64,000 nt of DNA from Actinoalloteichus hoggarensis (GTDB lineage Bacteria > Actinomycetota > Actinomycetes > Mycobacteriales > Pseudonocardiaceae), in contig NZ_CP022521.1 in NCBI RefSeq assembly GCF_002234535.1, forward strand, positions 6,494,001-6,558,000, given 5' to 3'. The notes under the pieces were generated by a model. The model saw only the letters and a list, made by a program, of their open reading frames with translations. It was not told where the DNA came from and ran no database searches. The translations under genes and the position numbers were made by a program. Positions 52,144 to 60,402 of the stretch are shown one piece after another; the first letter of the stretch is position 1; the number at the start of each line of letters is the position of its first letter.

Positions 52144-53394
52144 TCAAGGGAGGCTCGGTCGGCGAGAACGCCGCGGAGGCGACGGGCGGCGGCCGCCCGA
52201 CGGGCCTGTCGTCGTCTCGGCAGGCCGGGCGCGTAGCCGGTAGACGAGCAGGACGGCGAGGGCGAAACCGACCAGGACCAGCGTCGACGCCGTCACCGAC
52301 AGGCTGATCAGGCTCGATCCCGCGTCCAGCTGCCTGGCGCCGAGCCAGGAGCCCGCCGCGATGCCGAGGTTGAAGCCGGAGGTGTTGGTCGCGACCGCGA
52401 GGGTCGGGGCTGCGGCTGCCAGCGCGGCGACCCGTGTCTGGAGAACCGGGACCAGCGCGAACGCCGCCGTCCCGAGCAGGACCAGTGCCACCGTGACGGC
52501 GGGTCGGCTGGTGGCGGTCACCAGGAAGGCCGCCGAGGTCGCCGCGAGCGCGCCGGTCAGCAGGAGCAGAGAATTCCACGGGCTGTGGTCGGCCAGGCTG
52601 CCGCCGAGCAGGTTCCCGACGAGCGCGCCCGCACCGAAGAGCAGGAGCAACGAGGCGATCGCCCGGGCGTCGAAGCCGCTGACCTCGGTGAGCAGTGGAG
52701 CGATGTAGGTGTACAGCGTGAACAGCCCGGCCTGAGTGAACACGGTGATCAACAGCAGGGTTGCGACACGAGCGTCGAGCAGGGCGCGGACCTCACCGCG
52801 AAGACCGGATGGAGACGCCGCGGCGCCTCGTACCGCGAAGGGCAGCACGATCGCCACCGCCACACCGAGGATCGCGATCGCCCAGAACGTCGCCCGCCAG
52901 CCGTGGCCGGCGCCGAGCCAGGTCCCGGCCGGAGCGCCGAGGACGGTGGCGAGGTTGAAACCCGAGGACACCACGGCGACGGCGAGACCACGACGTCCGG
53001 CAGGCACCAACGCCACGGCGGTGACCAGCGCGACGGCGAAGAAGGTGCTGTGCGTCAGGGCCGTCACCGTCCTCGCGACGACCAGCAGCCGATACGTGTC
53101 CGCGGTCGCCGCGACGAGATTGCCCAGCGCGAAGACGAGTGCGGCGAGGGGCAGCAGCAGGCGGCGCGGTAGACGCAGGGTCGCGACGGTGACGAGCGGC
53201 CCCCCGACCGTGACGGTGAGTGCGTACCAGGTGACGAGCATCCCCGCCGTCGGCACCGAGACGTCGAGATCATCGGAGAGCTGCGGAAGCAGTCCGACGA
53301 CGACGTACTCGGCCGTGCCGATGACGAACACTCCCGCCGTCAGCACCGACAGCGACACCGCTCCGCCGGCTCCTGTCGTGTGGCTGCCGAGCAT
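52144..53394 (-). CDS. MFS transporter (drug/sugar efflux type)
   Basis: A 416-residue major facilitator with 12 hydrophobic helices, of the AraJ/CmlA-like drug:proton antiporter layout. Helix 1 carries GVFVIGTAEYVVVGLLPQLSDDLDVSV, a typical first-helix signature. Loop 2-3 has the short basic RLPRR, and FNLATVLGAPAGTWLGAGHGWRATF is the family motif in helix 5. The second half is YIAPLLTEVSGFDARAIASL and later FNLGIAAGSWLGARQLDAG, the pseudo-repeat of the helix-5 motif. The C-terminus is an Arg/Pro-rich tail of about 28 residues. An AT-rich palindrome 45 nt upstream is a probable operator. Confidence 0.92.
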   Translation of the reverse strand: MLGSHTTGAGGAVSLSVLTAGVFVIGTAEYVVVGLLPQLSDDLDVSVPTAGMLVTWYALTVTVGGPLVTVATLRLPRRLLLPLAALVFALGNLVAATADTYRLLVVARTVTALTHSTFFAVALVTAVALVPAGRRGLAVAVVSSGFNLATVLGAPAGTWLGAGHGWRATFWAIAILGVAVAIVLPFAVRGAAASPSGLRGEVRALLDARVATLLLITVFTQAGLFTLYTYIAPLLTEVSGFDARAIASLLLLFGAGALVGNLLGGSLADHSPWNSLLLLTGALAATSAAFLVTATSRPAVTVALVLLGTAAFALVPVLQTRVAALAAAAPTLAVATNTSGFNLGIAAGSWLGARQLDAGSSLISLSVTASTLVLVGFALAVLLVYRLRARPAETTTGPSGGRRPSPPRRSRRPSLP

Positions 53395-53438
53395 CCGCGC
53401 ACCATCCCGCCGGTGACCGCGCTCCCCGACGGGTCGCC

Positions 53439-53462
53439 TTTATTTATCGATCACTAAATAAA
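53439..53462. promoter_or_regulatory. AT-rich palindrome upstream of the MFS gene
   Basis: TTTATTTA (53439-53446) and TAAATAAA (53455-53462) are perfect 8-bp arms with an 8-nt spacer (TCGATCAC). An almost fully AT pair of arms is extreme in this genome. It lies 44 nt upstream of the MFS start. MarR- and TetR-type repressors use similar sites. No regulator gene is adjacent. Confidence 0.75.
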
Positions 53463-53558
53463 GACGCTAGCACGGCACCCTCGTCGTCCCGGGACGGCCC
53501 GTGACCTTCGAGAGGTCGCGACGGCCGAATCTCACCGACCCGCGACGATCCACGCAGC

Positions 53559-53677
53559 CATCCGGCATCCGGCATCCGGCATCCGGCATCCGGCATCCGG
53601 CATCCGGCATCCGGCATCCGGCATCCGGCATCCGGCATCCGGCATCCGGCATCCGGCATCCGGCATCCGGCATCCGG
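53559..53677. repeat. Heptanucleotide tandem repeat, 17 copies
   Basis: CATCCGG is repeated 17 times without interruption (119 bases), followed by a partial copy. On the minus strand it can be read as repeating Met-Pro-Asp-Ala-Gly-Cys-Arg. It begins 15 nt downstream of the stop of the Tat-exported protein gene and lies in the non-coding interval before the MFS operator. Confidence 0.97.
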
Positions 53678-53691
53678 CATCGAGGAGTGTC

Positions 53692-54768
53692 CTACCGCCA
53701 GGGTCGCCGGGTGATCCGCTCCCAGCCGTCGAAGAGTCGTCGGGCGGAGCCGCCGACCGGACCGACCACGTCGCGTCGGGTCCGCGCGTCGACGGGTTCG
53801 GCCTGTTCCACCGCAGCCACGACGTCGGCCGCGTCGTCGACGGTCGACGAGCACACCCGCAGCAGATGCTCCGGCACCGCCAGCGCCGGATCGACGCAGC
53901 CGACGATCGGCGTCCCCACGGCCGCCACCAGGGGGAACACCGATCCGGGGATGCCGACGGCCGCCTCCACCCGCGCCGAGGCCTCGACCGAGGCGAGCGA
54001 GCTGATCTCGTAGTCGTCCCACAGCGCGGGGTCCTCACGAGGATGCAGCCCGACGACGACCCGCCTGCCCGACTCGGCCAGCCGCGCGGCCGAGGCAAGC
54101 AGCAGCTCGGCGCCCGGCGCCGCGCCACCGGTCTCGTCCGGGTGCGTGACGCTGGTCAGGATGAGTACCGTGTTCGGTTCCGGCCGCCGCGCCGGAAGAT
54201 CGTCGGTCTGCGGAGACCCGACCGGCCAGACTCGCGGTCGGTATCCGAGGTACTCCCGGAACGCACGCGCCTCGGCAGGCGAGCCGGCCGAGGCCCACCG
54301 CACGCGCCCCCGAAACTCCCCCGCCCGAGTCGCCTCCTCGGCGGGCAGATACGCCAGCGAGGCCGCCGCCACCGGCAGTCGGCGCAGCCGACGAGCACAG
54401 TCGGCGGGCCAGTCCTCCGCACCGTTGAGCACCAGCAGATCCGCAGGCGGGGCGTTCCCCGGTGTGACGACCTGGACCGGGTCCTCCGGCGCGATGTTCG
54501 AGAGATCGGGCACCAGCTGGATCAGTTCCCAGCCACGTCGCCGAGCCTCGGTGAGCAGTGGACGCACGTGGTAGGTGCCCCACGGCTCGTTGGTCGCGAG
54601 CAGCACGCGACGGCGACCGGACCCGGGCGGCCGCCACGGCCCGAAGGAGGCGGACCGGGCTTCGGCTGTCGCGGCGGCACCGCCGAGCAAGGTGGCACCC
54701 ACGCCGAGAGCGGCGCCGAGGACCGCGCGCCGGGATGCCTGCCGTCGGGGGGTGGGATGGCTGTCCAT
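53692..54768 (-). CDS. Tat-exported protein of unknown function
   Basis: A 358-residue protein with a twin-arginine signal: RRQASRRAVLGAALGVGATLL then GGAAATAEARS, so cleavage is near residue 38. The mature part begins with RRRVLLATNEPWGTYHVRPLLTEARRRG and continues as alternating strands and helices (LVLNGAEDWPADCARRL, RVVVGLHPREDPALWDDYE, VGTPIVGCVDPALAVPEHLL). GLHPRED and VAAVGTPIVG resemble nucleotide-sugar-binding folds such as capsule polysaccharide or CDP-glycerol transferases, but that is a weak likeness and a transferase outside the membrane would be unusual. The ATG at 54768 begins the gene; a 17-copy repeat follows its stop. Confidence 0.7.
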   Translation of the reverse strand: MDSHPTPRRQASRRAVLGAALGVGATLLGGAAATAEARSASFGPWRPPGSGRRRVLLATNEPWGTYHVRPLLTEARRRGWELIQLVPDLSNIAPEDPVQVVTPGNAPPADLLVLNGAEDWPADCARRLRRLPVAAASLAYLPAEEATRAGEFRGRVRWASAGSPAEARAFREYLGYRPRVWPVGSPQTDDLPARRPEPNTVLILTSVTHPDETGGAAPGAELLLASAARLAESGRRVVVGLHPREDPALWDDYEISSLASVEASARVEAAVGIPGSVFPLVAAVGTPIVGCVDPALAVPEHLLRVCSSTVDDAADVVAAVEQAEPVDARTRRDVVGPVGGSARRLFDGWERITRRPWR

Positions 54769-55125
54769 GGGCGGACGCTAACCAGGCAGGTCGACGGGGA
54801 GGTGAACGCCGGATGCCACGCTGCCGTCCGCGGACCCACCACGGCCCCGTGACGACGGCCCCGTGATGCGGACGAGCGCACGCCGTCCGACCCCCGCCCC
54901 GATCCCCATCCCGGCGGGCGAATGAGACTGACGGATGGGCCGGAGCCCCGATCCGAACGAGCGTCGCCACCGAGTCGGGACTACTCGACCACCGCTCCAT
55001 TTCACTCAGCGTTCATCGGTGGCCGAGAAAACCACCCGTCTGAGCGCCCCGGCGGACTTGAACTGGGGCGAAGTGCAGGGAAGGCTCAGCTCCAGTGCTC
55101 CGTTCGGCGGAAGGTATGGGGCCAA
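54769..55125. other. Divergent intergenic region, Tat protein / GGDEF-like gene
   Basis: 357 bases. A less GC-rich part at 54985-55050 (CTCCATTTCACTCAGCG and GAGAAAACCACCCG) probably holds the promoter of the rightward gene. No repeat, operator or riboswitch is recognised. Confidence 0.35.
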
Positions 55126-55983
55126 ATGAGTGCCGTGAGGACGGCGGCACAACGAGAACTCGGCTCGGTCTGGGGCGATGTCGTCGCGGAGCTGCCGGTC
55201 GGAGTGCTGCTACAGAATGCGGGCGGCGAGGTGCTCGCCGCCAACGAACTCGCAGCGATGCTGCTCGGCCGCTCCAGACCGGAGCTGATCACGGGCGGCC
55301 TGCGAGTCGAGCACGTGCTGCGTGATGAAGCAGGCGCGCCGGTGCCCCGCAGCCACCAGCTCATCGGCCAGCTGACGCGCAGACCGGGATTGCTGCGACT
55401 ACCCCTGGTACGAGTCGGTGCCCACGGCATCGAGACCAGACTGTGGATGAGCTTTCAGGTCATCAGCCTGCACGGATCTCCTGTGCTGTTGTCGTTCCTG
55501 CAACCTGTCGACGGCGAACCCGCCCGCCGGGCGGGCGTGATCGACCCGTTGACCGGCCTGCCCAACCGGGTGTTGCTGCTCGACCGGCTCCACGAGAGTC
55601 TTGTTCGAGCGGACATCAGGGGCACCATGGTCACCCTGGTACTGGTGGACATCTGCCGGCTGGCGGAGGTGAACGCCGTCCATGGCTTCGAACGCGGTGA
55701 CGACCTGCTCATCCTGCTGGCCGATCGCCTCAAGGCGGGTCTTCGTGCCGACTACACCGTCGCCCGTTACGGCAGCGACGAGTTCGCAATCGTCGCCGAG
55801 CATCCCAGGGGCAGCGGCACCGCCATCGCCGCGCGGGTGAACGACGTCGTGGGCAGCCCGGTGTTCCTCGGCCGCGTCCGGCTGCGGCCCGAACTGCGCA
55901 CCGCCTGGGTTACCAGCGACGGGACCCTGCCGTCGGTCGCGATGCTCGACCGGGCCGAGACGATCCTGCGTCGACGTGGCTGA
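55126..55983 (+). CDS. PAS-like and GGDEF domain protein
   Basis: A 285-residue protein with an N-terminal PAS-like sensor (residues about 15-135; ELPVGVLLQNAGGEVLAANELAAMLLGRS is its first half) and a C-terminal GGDEF domain that starts DPLTGLPNRVLLLDRL near 142. The signature loop reads RYGSDEFAIV near 215, that is GSDEF instead of GGDEF, and the metal-binding DIDxFK region is VDICRLAEVNAVHGFERGDDLL, with the second Asp replaced by Cys. This leaves catalytic activity as a diguanylate cyclase uncertain; it may only bind GTP. No membrane segment is seen. A GTG/ATG choice is not a problem, since ATG 55126 fits GGAAGGTATGG upstream. Confidence 0.85.
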   Translation: MSAVRTAAQRELGSVWGDVVAELPVGVLLQNAGGEVLAANELAAMLLGRSRPELITGGLRVEHVLRDEAGAPVPRSHQLIGQLTRRPGLLRLPLVRVGAHGIETRLWMSFQVISLHGSPVLLSFLQPVDGEPARRAGVIDPLTGLPNRVLLLDRLHESLVRADIRGTMVTLVLVDICRLAEVNAVHGFERGDDLLILLADRLKAGLRADYTVARYGSDEFAIVAEHPRGSGTAIAARVNDVVGSPVFLGRVRLRPELRTAWVTSDGTLPSVAMLDRAETILRRRG

Positions 55984-56799
55984 CCGGTAATCAGTCCGCA
56001 TCCCGCCAGGCGGCGAGTCGGGCGTCCGCACCCCTCGCCCCCGGCCGTGACCGGTCCGCGGCCTCGCCGAGGTTCGTCGCACCGACCGGGCACGCTGCCG
56101 GCCGGGCCCTCGCCAGGGGCGTCGGGAGGCCTGGAGCATCCGGCGATGCCACGGAAGTTCGGGAGCACCGGGACCCTGGAGAGCCGGGCTGCACTGGAGC
56201 TTCCGAAGCGCTGGAGGGCTGGGGACGCCCGGAAACGCCGGAAACGAGGAGAATCCGGCGGCGCGGCGGGCCGGGAAACGTCGGGAGTCCGCAGGCACCG
56301 CGCCGGGAAGGCATCGGGAGGGCGGCCCTGCAGGGGAAGCCGGCATGAGCGGCCGGCAGCCCACGCACCTGCCGACGTGCTGAGCAGGCGCGGTGCGGCG
56401 GCGCGAGGGCGGGTGAGAAGACCGACGCGGCAGACCGGAGTGCGTGCCTGCCGGGCGAGCACAGGCGAAAGGGGTAACGGAGCGCATGCGACGCGACGGC
56501 TCCTTCGGAAGGGCACCGATCTTCGGCGGCTTCCCGATGCGCTTCAGACTCCCGGATGCGCCCCAGGCCCCGAACACGCTCCACTCCCGGTCCACCGACG
56601 CCGCCGATTCCCGGCGGCGCTCCATCGCCTCGACCGACGCGGACAGCCGCCACCGAGCGGACGACTCCACCGACAGCGCCCGTGGACACAGGCTCGTCGA
56701 CACGGCCCCGCGCGATGCCACCGGGACTACCGGCCGACCCCGCCTCCCAGCTCGTCGGTCGACCACACCCGACAGTCGGTCATCGGCCGACACGACGGA
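55984..56799. other. Long region without a recognisable gene
   Basis: About 820 bases of high-GC sequence after the GGDEF-like gene. Several long frames are open on both strands, but none gives a protein with recognisable motifs; they are Arg/Pro/Gly-rich as expected for shadow frames. The sequence near 56150-56300 has many GGAGC, CCGGAAAC and CCGGGAAAC words, a mild internal repetitiveness. I see no RNA gene. Confidence 0.4.
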
Positions 56800-56836
56800 A
56801 GCGGGTCGCCGGAGGCCTTGGCCTCGACGACCCGCT
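56800..56836 (-). terminator. Hairpin downstream of the exported protein gene
   Basis: AGCGGGTCG (56800-56808) pairs with CGACCCGCT (56828-56836), with a 19-nt loop that can pair further (GGAGGCC/GGCCTC). It lies 32 nt after the stop at 56868 in the leftward direction. Confidence 0.65.
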
Positions 56837-56867
56837 CCTGTCGAACCGGGCGAACTCTCCGTCGGAG

Positions 56868-58898
56868 TCAGTGTCGTGCCGCGAGGTCGCCGGACTCCTC
56901 GCCGGTGACGTCTCGCAGCAGCACGGCGGTGTCCAGTGTGCTCAGGGCGGGAGCCTCCCGGCCGAGCAGCGGAAGTTCGTTCATGCCGTTGAGCGCATCG
57001 AACTCCAGGGACGCGCCAGGCCGGCCGAGCGGCAGACCGTCACCGAGGCCGAGCCCCTCCAGGCCGCGCTGCCGGGAGTCGTCGGAATCCGCAAGAGCCG
57101 CTGTCCCGGACCCGGCCGCGCTCTGCTCGCCTGCGGCAAAAGCGCCCGTCTCGCTTGATCCCTCCTCGGCGGCCGGCCGAGTGGTCGCCTCTGTCCCGTC
57201 GGCGCCCCCGGCAACACTCGCGGGCAGCCGGACCACGACGGCGCCGCCCTCGGCGACCGTGTCGCCAGTCGGCGCCGTCGGTGTGGGCAGGCTCACCATC
57301 ACCATCGCCGGGTCGCTCAGCGACACCGAGCCGAACTCGTCGGCCAGCTCAGGAATCTCCGGCAGATCGGTCGGACCGGGCAGTCCCCACGACTTGGCCT
57401 GGATCGCGGGCAGCATCGGCAGATCGGCAGGCTCCTCGGCGAGCGCCCACACCCGGGGCAGCTCCACCGTCGGCCGGTCGTCGCCCTCGATCCGAACGGC
57501 GGCATCGGACGCGCCCGAGTCGGCCGGCTGCGCGGCGGCGAACTCCGCGGGCGTCGCCGCGTCCATGCCCTCGACGGCGGGCGCGGGAGCGGGCAGCGCG
57601 ACCGCAGGAGGCATGGTCACCCCGAGACCGCCGAGCCTGCCCATCTCCGGCAGTACGCTCACCGGAGAGAGCGATGCGCTGCGCACGAACTCGATCAGCT
57701 CCGGGATACGCGGCAGATCTCCCGCACCGGGCAGGAGCTCGCCCCACACCGCGAGCGGATCGACGTCCCCGGCGACGGGAGCGGCGGCCAGCGGGCCTCG
57801 GCTCAGGCTCGCACGAATCACCTCGGTGGGAACCGACGACAGCCGAAGCATCGAGCCGTCGGGCAGGACGCTCTCGGCGTGTCCGGGCAGTTCGACCTGA
57901 TCCGTCGAGCGCGCGGTGCCGATGCCCGCCGCGGTGACGTGATCGCCGACGGCGGAGTCGTCCGCGTTCCTGGTCAGCTCGGTGATCCTCGGCAGCTCCG
58001 TCGTCACCGACGAGTCCAGCACCGACGCCTGATGAAGCCTGCCCGCGAGCTCACGTGACGAGAACTCGGTCGTCTCCGCCGTCGTGTCCACGCCCCGAGG
58101 CGCCGACGGGGCCGGCTCGGTGAGGATCTGCCCGGTCATCACCCGGTGCAGGCCGTGGAAGAGCGGTCCGACGGGCAGCCGGTCGAGGGTCTGGGCGGAC
58201 AGCGTCCCGGTGGACGAGTTGACATCGGCCCAGACATCCCAGTACTCGGCGATCTGGCGGTGCTGGCTGAAACGAGGCTGGTCGTAGTCGGGGAGCGCCG
58301 CGTCGTCGGCCGCAGGCATCGTCATGGTGTTCCTGCTTTCCTGCTGAACGGGAAGGTCGGGGGAGCCGCTGCTGATGCGGGGGAACGCGGCGGCGGGGCT
58401 GGTCTCGGAACCGGACACCTCGGCGGCGATTCCGGTGGGCGGTGCGGTCTGCGGAACGAGGAATCCGGTGAAGAAGCCGGCCGAGCTCGCGGGGATCGCC
58501 TCCGCCGTGCGGTCCGGGCAGCATTCGAGTGCCCCGGAGACGGCATCGGTGACGGGCGACTCGATCTCGGCCGACGCCATCCCCGGTCCGGCGATCAACA
58601 GGCCGCCGGTCACGAGTGCGGCGCGCACGCCTCGGTGAATGCCGTCACGAAAGGAGAATGCATCGCGGTACGGTCCGTTCTCCGCGATGCGACGCGGGGC
58701 GGAATCACGGAGGGAATGCGCGCCGAATGAAGGCTGTTCATCGCGCCGGGCGTGAGTGCCGGTGGAGTGAGAACGACTCTCGCGTCGAGTTCCGCACTCG
58801 TCCGATACGTCACGAGCGTCGGGAACGGCCTGGCTGTGGTCTCCGCCTGCACCTCCGGCGGGAAGCTCATCTCTGCGGTGCTTCGCCCAAGTCTGCAT
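56868..58898 (-). CDS. Large exported low-complexity protein, unknown function
   Basis: A 676-residue protein. ATG 58898 follows a strong GGAAGGAG at 7 nt. The N-terminal 84 residues are polar, with many His, Arg and Ser, and only then comes a hydrophobic stretch GVRAALVTGGLLIAGPGMASA that looks like a signal peptide. Either the cytoplasmic extension is real, making a late-inserted signal, or a start further in (GTG before VRAAL) is used. The rest is Ala/Pro/Ser/Asp-rich with repeated short motifs of the form LPxIPELxE (ELPRITELTRN, DLPRIPELIEFV, DLPEIPELADEF) about every 100-130 residues, and mostly without cysteine. No family is recognised. It is next to another exported low-complexity protein. 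Confidence 0.7.
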   Translation of the reverse strand: MQTWAKHRRDELPAGGAGGDHSQAVPDARDVSDECGTRRESRSHSTGTHARRDEQPSFGAHSLRDSAPRRIAENGPYRDAFSFRDGIHRGVRAALVTGGLLIAGPGMASAEIESPVTDAVSGALECCPDRTAEAIPASSAGFFTGFLVPQTAPPTGIAAEVSGSETSPAAAFPRISSGSPDLPVQQESRNTMTMPAADDAALPDYDQPRFSQHRQIAEYWDVWADVNSSTGTLSAQTLDRLPVGPLFHGLHRVMTGQILTEPAPSAPRGVDTTAETTEFSSRELAGRLHQASVLDSSVTTELPRITELTRNADDSAVGDHVTAAGIGTARSTDQVELPGHAESVLPDGSMLRLSSVPTEVIRASLSRGPLAAAPVAGDVDPLAVWGELLPGAGDLPRIPELIEFVRSASLSPVSVLPEMGRLGGLGVTMPPAVALPAPAPAVEGMDAATPAEFAAAQPADSGASDAAVRIEGDDRPTVELPRVWALAEEPADLPMLPAIQAKSWGLPGPTDLPEIPELADEFGSVSLSDPAMVMVSLPTPTAPTGDTVAEGGAVVVRLPASVAGGADGTEATTRPAAEEGSSETGAFAAGEQSAAGSGTAALADSDDSRQRGLEGLGLGDGLPLGRPGASLEFDALNGMNELPLLGREAPALSTLDTAVLLRDVTGEESGDLAARH

Positions 58899-59136
58899 GG
58901 GAGTTCTCCTTCCGTCATTCATGGCCCGAGAGCGATGAGAAGGGGGATGGCCGAGCCGGTCCGAGAAGGCGGACTGATCACGCTGCGGACCCGACCACCC
59001 TGTTCAGGGACGGGTGTGGACGCGCTGCGGCGACGACACCCGAGGATGGGCAGGAACGGCATCGGCGGAGAGAACTCGGACACGCAGGAGAACCACCCGC
59101 AGCGACGAGCCGGAAGGCCGATACCGCGTGCGGGAT

Positions 59137-60126
59137 TCAGTCAGGAGTGGTGCCGGGCTGCTCGGCGAATTCAGCCGAGGAGCCGATGGCGGCAGGCTGC
59201 ACGGCCGAGCCGGCCGTACGCAGCGGGGAGTGCGCGACGGGGACCACGTAACCGGGGATGACGCCGCCCGCGAGATTGGCGCCGGAGTGCGCGGACGACG
59301 CGGAATGCGGCGCGATGCCCGTGCTCGGCAGCCGACCCGCACCGGACGCCACGCGCGCCTCCGCGTCGGCGGCATCGATCGAGACCGCCTCGGCGACGAA
59401 CAACGGCGCAGACCGGGGCATCACGGAGAAGATGGACGCAGGACCGCCCGCGCCGACGCCTTTCGACACGTCGCCACGCTCGGCCTCGTCGGTCCTCTCC
59501 TCGTCGGACCCCGATTCCGATCCGTCCTGCTCATGGAGCGGTAGATCGGTGGGCCGGTCGAGAGGGCGCAACGGCCCCGAGGCCGGGGGACTCCCGACGG
59601 GACCCGGCTCCGAGGCGGCGGAGCCGCCCGAGCCGTCGAGACCGATCAGTGGCAGCAGCGAGGGCGCCTCCGGCAGCAGGCCGTCGTCGGAGTCGTCCTC
59701 CGAGCGCACCAGGCCGGTGATCCCGTCGGCCGCCTCGCCGATCGGCCGGATGACCGTGCGAAGCGGTCCGTCTTCGTCGTTCCCGTCGGCTTCCTGCGCG
59801 GCGGACTCGTCCGCATGAGGCACTGACAGAAGCCGGCCCGCACCCTCGAGGGGCACCTCGACGACCTGGTCGACCGTGTCGATCAGCTCGAGGTCGGTGA
59901 GCCGAGAGACGCCGCCGTCGGTGAGACCGCCCAGCAGACCGGCCGGGCGGCCGGACTCCGGATACGACGACGGGTGCGCAGAGGCCGAGTCCGCGCTGGC
60001 GGCACTGGAGAACGTCCACGCCGCTGCGGTGCAGGCCGCCGTGCCGCCCAGGATCAGCAGGGCACGCGACAGGGCATGCCGCAGGCGGCGTGCTCCCGTC
60101 TGTGACCGCCGATCGGATCCGGACAC
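59137..60126 (-). CDS. Exported low-complexity protein, unknown function
   Basis: A 329-residue protein. The GTG at 60126 follows GAGAGGCGAACCG. Residues 1-46 form a signal: SDRRSQTGARRLRHALSRALLILGG then hydrophobic TAACTAAAWTFSSAASA. The mature part is acidic and rich in Ser, Gly, Ala, Pro and Glu, with DLELIDTVDQVVEVPLEGAG near 75 and repeated DExDDG-type acidic patches. The C-terminus is Ser/Ala/Gly-rich without a sortase motif. It resembles no known family. It shares composition with the protein at 56868 and lies 239 nt upstream of it, so the two may be co-expressed, perhaps as surface or spore-coat-like components, but this is only inference. Confidence 0.65.
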   Translation of the reverse strand: MSGSDRRSQTGARRLRHALSRALLILGGTAACTAAAWTFSSAASADSASAHPSSYPESGRPAGLLGGLTDGGVSRLTDLELIDTVDQVVEVPLEGAGRLLSVPHADESAAQEADGNDEDGPLRTVIRPIGEAADGITGLVRSEDDSDDGLLPEAPSLLPLIGLDGSGGSAASEPGPVGSPPASGPLRPLDRPTDLPLHEQDGSESGSDEERTDEAERGDVSKGVGAGGPASIFSVMPRSAPLFVAEAVSIDAADAEARVASGAGRLPSTGIAPHSASSAHSGANLAGGVIPGYVVPVAHSPLRTAGSAVQPAAIGSSAEFAEQPGTTPD

Positions 60127-60402
60127 CGGTTCGCCTCTCGTCGACTGGAAAATCACCGCACATGACGGATTCCGTTGAATCCGGGGAACGTCTGTTCCCT
60201 CGTGCTGTGGTGATCACAGTACCCAGTAGGAATGCCTCGACGTTAGACCCGCACCCGAAGATCACCGGACCGGATGAATGATCGCCAGTAGAGATCACCT
60301 GTCGTTCTCGTCGTCCGGAAATACTGTGGCGTCGAACTCCCTCGGATGAGTGGGACTGCCGGTTATCGTGACGCATAGCCGACATCGAGACGGACGACGC
60401 GA

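Noticed and set aside
53559-53677. CRISPR array
   Set aside because: Units of 7 bp repeat without spacers, so it is a simple tandem repeat.
60160-60400. Riboswitch upstream of the exported protein gene (a cyclic di-AMP type was considered)
   Set aside because: The AT-rich stretch has only short repeats such as GTGATCAC and CAGTAG; conserved riboswitch cores were not found.
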